Notes under the pieces: generated by a model
What the model saw: the letters and a program-made list of their open reading frames with translations, nothing else
What the model was told of the DNA's origin: nothing
Databases searched by the model: none
Part shown: piece after piece, positions 1 to 4,197 of the stretch
Layout: every line of letters begins with the position of its first letter
Position numbering within the stretch: the stretch's first letter is position 1
Made by a program: the position numbers and the translations under genes
Assembly (NCBI GenBank): GCA_029240015.1
Contig: JARBTU010000089.1
Coordinates: 1 to 6,929 of the forward strand
DNA from: Oscillospiraceae bacterium
GTDB lineage: Bacteria > Bacillota > Clostridia > Oscillospirales > Ruminococcaceae
Reading direction: 5' to 3'
DNA: 6,929 nt

Positions 1-131
1 GAACTTATGCATATTATGAGTCCGGACAGAGAATGATACCACCCCATGTTCTATGTGCTTTGGCAGATTTTTATCAAGTTAGTGTTGATTATCTGTTGGA
101 GCGTACTGATGTTCAAAAACTCAACGGTTAG
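1..131 (+). CDS. C-terminal part of an XRE-type helix-turn-helix protein (5' end outside window)
   Basis: An open frame enters from the left edge (first full codon at 3) and ends at TAG 129-131, giving 42 visible residues. The visible protein contains YESGQRMIPPHVLCALADFY followed by VSVDYLLERTD. This is the end of the classic Cro/C1 (XRE) fold: the recognition-helix exit 'YESG', 'IP', then the last two helices ending in 'DYLL..T'. The family is DNA-binding and acts in the cytoplasm; the target is unknown. It closely resembles the next gene downstream, which starts 18 nt later in the same direction, so the pair is probably one transcript. The first half of the HTH domain, including most of the recognition helix, lies outside the window. 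Confidence 0.8.
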   Translation, partial: TYAYYESGQRMIPPHVLCALADFYQVSVDYLLERTDVQKLNG

Positions 132-149
132 AGTCAGGTGATATAACTT

Positions 150-362
150 ATGTATCGACGGCTTAGAAATTTGAGGGAAGATAAAGATTTAAATCAACAG
201 ATACTCGCAGATTTGTTAAACGTTAGCCAAGCAACATATTCTCGCTATGAAAGTGGAACATTGGATATTCCCAGCGTTTCATTGATTAGACTTGCGCAGT
301 TTTATGGAACTAGTATAGATTATTTGGTGGGTTTGACCAACGACAAACGTCCTTACCAATGA
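150..362 (+). CDS. Small XRE-family helix-turn-helix transcriptional regulator (70 aa)
   Basis: A complete 70-residue protein that consists almost entirely of one Cro/C1-type HTH domain (about residues 4-62). The motif runs LRNLREDKDLNQQILADLL, then NVSQATYSRYESG for the turn and recognition helix, then IPSVSLIRLAQFYGTSIDYL. There is no ligand-binding or dimerisation domain beyond the fold, as is usual for minimal regulators found in many Clostridia. The ATG at 150 is preceded by a modest AGGTG at 136-140, about 9 nt away. It lies 18 nt after the stop of a paralogous HTH gene, so the two look like a tandem duplication. I see no good terminator immediately after its TGA (360-362). Family assignment is firm; the regulated genes are unknown. 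Confidence 0.88.
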   Translation: MYRRLRNLREDKDLNQQILADLLNVSQATYSRYESGTLDIPSVSLIRLAQFYGTSIDYLVGLTNDKRPYQ

Positions 363-446
363 GGCAACTCTGATAATTATTCCCTCTGGACTCTGGTTCT
401 TTACGAATTTGCTACATCTTTTTACTGCGCAGTTTGGTTTGAATAC

Positions 447-463
447 TATTAAAATCTTTAATA
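447..463. repeat. AT-rich 7-3-7 palindrome upstream of the gntR promoter
   Basis: TATTAAA-ATC-TTTAATA is a perfect inverted repeat in the 181-nt gap between the XRE gene and gntR. Its right end overlaps the start of the larger 19-bp inverted repeat. It could be a weak 3' hairpin for the XRE transcript or an AT-rich upstream promoter element. A chance origin is also possible at this AT content. Confidence 0.35.
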
Positions 464-515
464 AATAAAAAGACATCATACATCTTGTGTTGTAAAATGA
501 TGTCTTTTTATTTAT
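461..515. promoter_or_regulatory. 19-bp perfect inverted repeat, probable operator of the GntR regulator at its own promoter
   Basis: The left arm 461-479 and right arm 497-515 are exact reverse complements, with a 17-nt spacer (480-496). Each arm carries the octamer GACATCAT (472-479) or its complement ATGATGTC (497-504). The right octamer lies directly behind the -35 box of the gntR promoter. The same octamers flank the -35 box of the ilvD promoter at 1250-1257 and 1272-1279. The shared stretch AAGACATCATA is 11 bp long (470-480 and 1270-1280). The simplest reading is autoregulation by the downstream GntR protein. The AT-rich arms could also form a hairpin that weakly terminates transcription coming from the upstream HTH genes. 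Binding is inferred, not shown. Confidence 0.6.
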
Positions 516-518
516 AAT
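490..518 (+). promoter_or_regulatory. Predicted sigma-A-type promoter of gntR
   Basis: TTGTAA at 490-495 (-35, four of six consensus bases), a 17-nt spacer, and a perfect TATAAT at 513-518 (-10). The expected start of transcription is near 525, leaving a leader of about 20 nt with the AGGGGG ribosome binding site at 531-536. The -35 lies between the two arms of the inverted repeat, so a bound repressor would block polymerase. Confidence 0.65.
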
Positions 519-543
519 AAGATTAAATAGAGGGGGAGAGTAA

Positions 544-1227
544 ATGGAGAAAGACCGTACCTTAGCCGAAAAAGTATCGGAAGACATTCTTGCCATGATT
601 TCCATAGATAAAAAATTTTTGATTGGAGATAAACTGCCAAACGAAACCGAGCTGTCGGCAAAGTTAAACATCAGCCGTACTACGCTGCGGGAAGCGATTC
701 GTATATTAATCACTTATGGTGTGTTGGAAATCAAGCGCGGAAAGGGAACCTATATCAAAAGCGACCACAAGCAAACCGGTGAGATGGGTTTGACAGAACT
801 CGCTACTTTGCATATAAACGTGAGAGAGTTATATGAAATGCGTTTGATATTTGAGCCGGAATCTGCTTATTATGCCGCTAAACGTGCTACTGAAAAAGAA
901 CTTGAGCGAATCCTGTATTATGGCAGGCTAGAAGAAGAGCTGATTTTACAAAAGAAAGATCGTACTGAGGCTGACCAGGCTTTTCATAAATCCATTGCCA
1001 AAGCTACCCACAATGAGTTTATGAACCGACTGATGCCGATTCTTTATCAAGCGATTGACAAAGGGGTTCTTTTGTCTGAATCGAACGAGATTATGATTCA
1101 GAATACGTTGAATGACCACCGAATGGTTATGGACTTTTTATCTAAAAGGGATGCAGAGGGTGCAAAAACCGCTATGAAGCTTCATATTATTCATGCAATG
1201 AGAGGGCTTGGTATTACAGAGGATTAA
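544..1227 (+). CDS. GntR family transcriptional regulator, FadR subfamily (FCD domain)
   Basis: The protein has 227 residues. An N-terminal winged helix (about 6-72) has the GntR signature: GDKLPNETELSAKLNISRTT, then LREAIRILITYGVLEIKRGKGTYI. A helical FCD effector domain follows (about 90-222). Likely metal-site residues of the FCD family are visible as D144-x3-H148, H192 and H214. Such regulators usually sense small carboxylic acids, and an acid in a metal-containing pocket would suit a neighbour acting on dihydroxy and keto acids. The ATG at 544 is supported by AGGGGG at 531-536, 7 nt upstream. ilvD starts 101 nt downstream from its own promoter, which carries the same octamers as the gntR promoter. 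The inferred role is autoregulation plus control of ilvD; the effector and the sign of regulation are unknown. Confidence 0.93.
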   Translation: MEKDRTLAEKVSEDILAMISIDKKFLIGDKLPNETELSAKLNISRTTLREAIRILITYGVLEIKRGKGTYIKSDHKQTGEMGLTELATLHINVRELYEMRLIFEPESAYYAAKRATEKELERILYYGRLEEELILQKKDRTEADQAFHKSIAKATHNEFMNRLMPILYQAIDKGVLLSESNEIMIQNTLNDHRMVMDFLSKRDAEGAKTAMKLHIIHAMRGLGITED

Positions 1228-1249
1228 ACATATTGATATAATTTTTACG

Positions 1250-1291
1250 ATGATGTCACCTGTTGACACAAGACATCATATGTTATATAAT
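1250..1291 (+). promoter_or_regulatory. ilvD promoter with flanking GntR operator octamers
   Basis: A perfect consensus promoter: TTGACA at 1263-1268, a 17-nt spacer, TATAAT at 1286-1291. ATGATGTC (1250-1257) lies just upstream of the -35 and GACATCAT (1272-1279) lies in the spacer. This matches the arrangement around the gntR -35 box, although the octamers are in the opposite orientation. A protein bound here would cover the -35, which fits repression. Only about 30 nt separate the expected start of transcription from the GAGGAG ribosome binding site (1315-1320). That leaves no room for a T-box or leader-peptide attenuator, devices commonly used for branched-chain amino acid genes in Firmicutes. 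Confidence 0.75.
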
Positions 1292-1328
1292 GAAATCATA
1301 CAACTATACTGGATGAGGAGTTAAAATT

Positions 1329-2984
1329 ATGAAAAGCGATATGATTACAAAAAGTGCTCCGAAACGAGCGTTGCTTCGTGCGCTCGGCTTAACTGACAGA
1401 GAAATGAAACAACCTTTAATCGGTATTGTCAGCTCACAAAATGATATTGTTCCGGGGCATATGAATCTGGATAAAATTGTTGACGCCGTAAAACTTGGTG
1501 TGGCCATGGCGGGGGGAACTCCTCTTGTTTTTCCTGCGATTGCGGTGTGTGACGGGCTTGCTATGGGGCATCAAGGAATGAAATATTCACTTGTAACACG
1601 CGAATTGATTGCGGATTCCACCGAAGCGATGACGATGGCGCATGCGCTTGACGCACTTGTGATGGTTCCAAACTGTGATAAAAACGTTCCGGGATTGCTT
1701 ATGGCAGCGGCACGTTTAAATATTCCTGCTATTTTTGTAAGCGGCGGACCGATGCTTGCCGGAAAGGTAAACGGACACAAGACCAGCTTTTCCAGCGTTG
1801 CAGAAGCAGACAACGAATTTAATGCAGGGAAGATTACGCAAGAAGAACTACTAGAATTTGAAAACAACGCTTGTCCGACCTGCGGTTCCTGTTCGGGTAT
1901 GTATACGGCAAACAGCATGAATTGCCTGACCGAGGTTTTGGGTATGGGGCTTAAAGGAAACGGTACGATTCCTGCAGTATATTCAGAGCGCATACAACTT
2001 GCAAAGCGTGCAGGGATGCAAATCATGGAGTTGCTTAAAAATGACATCCGTCCAAGAGATATCATGACGCCAGATGCATTCACAAACGCTTTGACCATTG
2101 ATATGGCACTTGGATGCAGCACCAACAGCATGCTTCATCTTCCTGCAATTGCACATGAATGCGGAATCAGACTGGATTTAGAAATGGCAAACGAAATCAG
2201 CGACAGAACGCCGACTCTTTGTCACCTTGCACCTGCGGGACACACTTACATAGAAGAGCTCAATGAAGCAGGCGGTATTTATGCGGTTATGAATGAAATC
2301 AATAAGATTGGTGTGCTTAAAACCGATTTGATTACCTGTACTGGGAAGACCGTTGGCGAAAACATAGCCGGATGTATCAATAAAAATCCTGAAGTAATTC
2401 GACCGGTGGAAGACCCGTACAGCGAAAAAGGCGGAATTGCCGTATTAAAAGGAAACCTAGCACCTGATTCCTGTGTGGTTAAGCGCTCTGCGGTTGCACC
2501 CGAAATGCTCAAGCACAGCGGACCTGCAAGAGTGTTTGACTGTGAGGAAGATGCGATGGATGCAATCAACTCCGCCAAAATTGTGGCGGGGGATGTCGTT
2601 GTTATTCGCTATGAAGGGCCAAAGGGCGGACCCGGTATGAGAGAGATGCTAAACCCTACCTCTGCCATCATGGGACACGGACTTGGGGAAAGCGTTGCTT
2701 TAATTACAGACGGTCGTTTCAGTGGTGCTACCAGAGGCGCAGCTATAGGGCATGTTTCTCCCGAGGCAGCAGTTGGAGGGAATATCGCCCTTATAAAAGA
2801 CGGCGATACCATCCAGATTGACATCATGGCAAATAAAATCGATATTCTTATCAGTGATGATGAGCTAGATAAACGCAGGCAGGAATGGAAGCCAAGAAAG
2901 CCTGCTATCACCACCGGATACCTATCCCGCTCTGCGGCAATTGTTACATCGGGAAATCGGGGAGCAGTTTTGGAAAATAATTAA
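1329..2984 (+). CDS. ilvD: Dihydroxy-acid dehydratase (IlvD/Edd family)
   Basis: A full-length 551-residue enzyme that dehydrates 2,3-dihydroxy-isovalerate and 2,3-dihydroxy-3-methylvalerate to the 2-keto acids that precede valine, leucine and isoleucine. It is cytosolic and contains an Fe-S cluster and Mg2+. Visible family motifs are CDGLAMGHQGMKYSL (74-88), NCDKNVPGLLMAA (115-127, with C116 and K118), ACPTCGSCSGMYTANSMNCL (181-200, C188 aligning with the family cluster Cys), and GRFSG (462-466, S465 in the position of the catalytic base). The N-terminal 'PGH' (42-44) replaces the 'PCN' cysteine of plant and mycobacterial [2Fe-2S] enzymes, as in E. coli IlvD. The ATG has GAGGAG 8 nt upstream. 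No other ilv or leu gene is adjacent. A sugar-acid dehydratase of the same superfamily is the alternative, but the motifs look like true IlvD. Confidence 0.93.
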   Translation: MKSDMITKSAPKRALLRALGLTDREMKQPLIGIVSSQNDIVPGHMNLDKIVDAVKLGVAMAGGTPLVFPAIAVCDGLAMGHQGMKYSLVTRELIADSTEAMTMAHALDALVMVPNCDKNVPGLLMAAARLNIPAIFVSGGPMLAGKVNGHKTSFSSVAEADNEFNAGKITQEELLEFENNACPTCGSCSGMYTANSMNCLTEVLGMGLKGNGTIPAVYSERIQLAKRAGMQIMELLKNDIRPRDIMTPDAFTNALTIDMALGCSTNSMLHLPAIAHECGIRLDLEMANEISDRTPTLCHLAPAGHTYIEELNEAGGIYAVMNEINKIGVLKTDLITCTGKTVGENIAGCINKNPEVIRPVEDPYSEKGGIAVLKGNLAPDSCVVKRSAVAPEMLKHSGPARVFDCEEDAMDAINSAKIVAGDVVVIRYEGPKGGPGMREMLNPTSAIMGHGLGESVALITDGRFSGATRGAAIGHVSPEAAVGGNIALIKDGDTIQIDIMANKIDILISDDELDKRRQEWKPRKPAITTGYLSRSAAIVTSGNRGAVLENN

Positions 2985-3000
2985 TAGTGTATAAAAAAGT

Positions 3001-3042
3001 AAAACGCTCATCAAATCTCTATAGATTTGATGGGCGTTTTTT
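3001..3042. terminator. Bidirectional rho-independent terminator between ilvD and the convergent XRE gene
   Basis: Arms 3001-3018 and 3023-3040 pair over 18 bp with a single G-U pair and a 4-nt loop. On the plus strand the stem ends in CGTTTTTTC, and on the minus strand it ends in CGTTTTAC followed by a T-run. It lies 16 nt after the ilvD stop and 86 nt beyond the stop of the minus-strand XRE gene, so it can serve both. Confidence 0.88.
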
Positions 3043-3128
3043 CTTATCGGGAGCAAAACGAGGTATGAATAGGTCTTATGAGAAATATTTTGTTAAAGAG
3101 TTACTCATATTGAAAAAAGCTAGATATA

Positions 3129-3647
3129 TTAAATCTGTTCTAATATACTTCCTTGATTCTTAGATATTTCGTCAATTAAAACAAGTGCATCGGTGCGTAC
3201 TTCTTTGGAAGCATAAACGCCCTTTTGTGCATTTTGAGCGGCAAGTTTCGCGTGAACGTTTGCACTTTCATACTCACAGTTTTTAAAGTATACTTTTGCA
3301 AGTGCCAAATGTGCTTTTGCACTGATTGCAGATGCCTCATCACCAAGCATAGGCGGCAGCTGAGAAGTCATTGAAATGACATCCTTGTATTCGCCCTGTT
3401 TAAGCAATTCTTTTGTTTGGCGAAGAATTTCCAGCGTATCCGCTTCTTCATTAGGCATCAAGTCATTGAGAGAGACCTCCAGAACTTTCGCTATATATTC
3501 GAGGGTACGCATGGAGGGGGTTGCGGCACCGCTTTCGATTTGACTGAGCATGTTACGTGTGATAAAATCCCCGACAACTTCGCTTTGCGTCATTTTTTTT
3601 GCTAACCTGATCTCTCGAATTCTTTTTCCGAGTTTTTGCGAATCCAT
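3129..3647 (-). CDS. XRE-family regulator with C-terminal TPR-like region
   Basis: The protein has 172 residues. An N-terminal Cro/C1 HTH (about 7-63) shows KRIREIRLAKKMTQSEVV, then TRNMLSQIESGAATPSMRTL, then YIAKVLEVSLNDLM. A helical region (about 70-165) follows, with TPR-like helix pairs such as ILRQTKELLKQGEYKDVISM and AKAHLALAKVYFKNCEYESA. HTH-TPR proteins often have their activity set by a peptide or partner protein bound to the helical part; whether this one does is unknown. I place the start at ATG 3647, which has AGGTGA 5 nt upstream. A GTG at 3656 would add three residues but overlaps that ribosome binding site. The gene diverges from the NfeD/flotillin operon, and matching palindromes at both promoters suggest it represses itself and that operon. 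Confidence 0.87.
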   Translation of the reverse strand: MDSQKLGKRIREIRLAKKMTQSEVVGDFITRNMLSQIESGAATPSMRTLEYIAKVLEVSLNDLMPNEEADTLEILRQTKELLKQGEYKDVISMTSQLPPMLGDEASAISAKAHLALAKVYFKNCEYESANVHAKLAAQNAQKGVYASKEVRTDALVLIDEISKNQGSILEQI

Positions 3648-3665
3648 AGCGTTCACCTACTTTAA

Positions 3666-3677
3666 AGCAACGTTGCT
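3666..3677. repeat. 12-bp perfect palindrome in the XRE leader
   Basis: AGCAACGTTGCT is a self-complementary 12-mer between the predicted transcription start and the ribosome binding site of the minus-strand XRE gene. It differs from the GTAAAT-N3-ATTTAC operator. It could be a second protein-binding site or form a small hairpin just ahead of the ribosome binding site. Chance is possible. Confidence 0.4.
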
Positions 3678-3702
3678 CTTTCAAACGTGCATCTTACATA
3701 TG

Positions 3703-3717
3703 GTAAATAAAATTTAC
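3703..3717. promoter_or_regulatory. Operator copy A (GTAAAT-N3-ATTTAC) at the XRE promoter
   Basis: A perfect 6-3-6 inverted repeat with central AAA. Read on the minus strand, it begins 3 nt after the -10 box (3726-3721) of the XRE gene and so covers the expected transcription start. The same palindrome occurs at 3818-3832 at the divergent operon. This is the classical position for a repressor that controls its own gene. Confidence 0.72.
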
Positions 3718-3720
3718 TTA

Positions 3721-3749
3721 ATTATAACAGCATATAAGAGTAAATGCAA
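3721..3749 (-). promoter_or_regulatory. Predicted promoter of the minus-strand XRE gene
   Basis: On the minus strand there is TTGCAT (3749-3744, a weak -35), a 17-nt spacer, and a perfect TATAAT (3726-3721). Transcription would start around 3714, inside operator copy A, giving a leader of about 65 nt before ATG 3647. The -10 is strong; the -35 is only a partial match. Confidence 0.55.
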
Positions 3750-3784
3750 GATTTTTTACATATAATAAAAATTTTTGAAATATA

Positions 3785-3813
3785 TTAACAAATAAAGGAT
3801 GTGGGAATATAAT
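3785..3813 (+). promoter_or_regulatory. Predicted sigma-A-type promoter of the NfeD/flotillin operon
   Basis: TTAACA (3785-3790, five of six consensus bases), a 17-nt spacer, and a perfect TATAAT (3808-3813). The expected start of transcription, near 3820, falls inside operator copy B. The box spacing and sequence fit the housekeeping sigma factor. The B. subtilis flotillin operon, by contrast, is under SigW, and I see no such promoter here. Confidence 0.75.
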
Positions 3814-3817
3814 AATG

Positions 3818-3832
3818 GTAAATTAGATTTAC
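3818..3832. promoter_or_regulatory. Operator copy B (GTAAAT-N3-ATTTAC) at the NfeD/flotillin promoter
   Basis: A perfect 6-3-6 inverted repeat with central TAG, starting 4 nt after the -10 box. It ends 2 nt before the AGGAGG ribosome binding site (3835-3840). Flanking bases also match copy A on the plus strand (ATGGTAAAT...ATTTACTTA in both). A protein bound here would overlap the transcription start. Confidence 0.75.
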
Positions 3833-3850
3833 TTAGGAGGGCAGAGAGAT

Positions 3851-3880
3851 ATGAATGAATGGTGGGTGTGGCAAAATTGA
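3851..3880 (+). other. Nine-residue Trp-rich reading frame (MNEWWVWQN) at the operon's best ribosome binding site
   Basis: AGGAGG at 3835-3840 stands 10 nt before ATG 3851, the best-placed start in the leader. That frame encodes only MNEWWVWQN before TGA at 3878-3880. The stop overlaps a TTG (3877-3879) in the frame of the NfeD-like gene, and an in-frame ATG follows at 3886, so termination-reinitiation is conceivable. Alternatively it is the remaining N-terminus of a longer NfeD protein: a start such as 'MNEWWVW' resembles the beginning of the membrane segment of NfeD proteins. A one-base deletion, real or from sequencing, would also join it to the OB-fold frame. Confidence 0.4.
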
Positions 3881-4119
3881 TTCAGATGTCCAGGAAGCTC
3901 ATTTCGAGTGGCAATATTAATATCAAAAATGCATTGGGAGAAAGTGCAAGAGTATATCTTACAATACCGGCAGGTGGAAGAGGTAAAGTAAGCCTTACTG
4001 TGCAGGAACGGCTGATTGAAGCAGATGCGATGTCTGACGATAAAAATGACTTGGTAACAGGCACAATGGTCCGTGTAGTAGATATACGGAGCGGGATATT
4101 GGTGGTTGAAAAGGATTAA
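3859..4119 (+). CDS. NfeD-type OB-fold protein lacking membrane segments (flotillin partner)
   Basis: The protein has 86 residues. From about residue 27 onward it resembles the C-terminal OB-fold (beta-barrel) domain of NfeD proteins: GESARVYLTIPAGGRGKVSL, then LIEADAMSDDKNDLVTGTMV, ending RVVDIRSGILVVEK. NfeD proteins are encoded next to flotillins (YuaF with FloT in B. subtilis) and are thought to interact with them at the membrane. Here the usual N-terminal membrane helices are absent, so the product should be soluble. The start is uncertain. ATG 3859 is 18 nt from AGGAGG, too far for good initiation; an in-frame TGA lies immediately before it, and TTG 3877 and ATG 3886 are possible alternatives. 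It may be a truncated or frameshifted NfeD. floT follows 78 nt later. Confidence 0.72.
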   Translation: MVGVAKLIQMSRKLISSGNINIKNALGESARVYLTIPAGGRGKVSLTVQERLIEADAMSDDKNDLVTGTMVRVVDIRSGILVVEKD

Positions 4120-4197
4120 TAGACAATCAGTTCATTATATTTGTTGAAAAGGACGCATGCCCTTTCATACATATACACATATTTTAGGAGGTATTTT

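Noticed and set aside
461..515. Reading the gntR inverted repeat as a standard terminator of the upstream HTH genes
   Set aside because: The stem is AT-rich with a 17-nt loop, overlaps the gntR -35 box, and carries the octamers repeated at the ilvD promoter, so an operator explains it better, although some termination cannot be excluded.
279..713. 144-codon minus-strand open frame spanning the XRE gene end, the intergenic region and the gntR start
   Set aside because: It runs antisense through two real genes and across the gntR promoter and inverted repeat, and its translation resembles no protein family.
1571..2131. Long minus-strand open frame (186 codons) within ilvD
   Set aside because: It is antisense to a full-length conserved enzyme, resembles no family, and has no ribosome binding site; it is a by-product of ilvD codon usage. 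Other antisense frames in ilvD, floT and the hydrolase were dropped for the same reason.
2820..2827. A further GACATCAT octamer inside ilvD
   Set aside because: It lies in coding sequence (Asp-Ile-Met codons), far from any promoter and with no paired copy nearby; a chance match is the simplest explanation.
3648..3656. GTG start at 3656 for the minus-strand XRE gene
   Set aside because: The GTG lies inside the AGGTGA motif that correctly serves ATG 3647 as ribosome binding site.
3868..3880. Programmed -1 frameshift joining MNEWWVWQN to the OB-fold frame
   Set aside because: The sequence GGCAAAATTGA does not present a standard X-XXY-YYZ slippery heptamer in the short frame, and I see no downstream stimulatory stem; a true deletion, reinitiation or sequencing error is more likely.
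4141..4197. Upstream extension of flotillin from TTG 4141 (19 extra residues)
   Set aside because: No ribosome binding site stands at a suitable distance from the TTG, while AGGAGG lies 6 nt before ATG 4198, and the hydrophobic anchor begins right after that ATG as in other flotillins.
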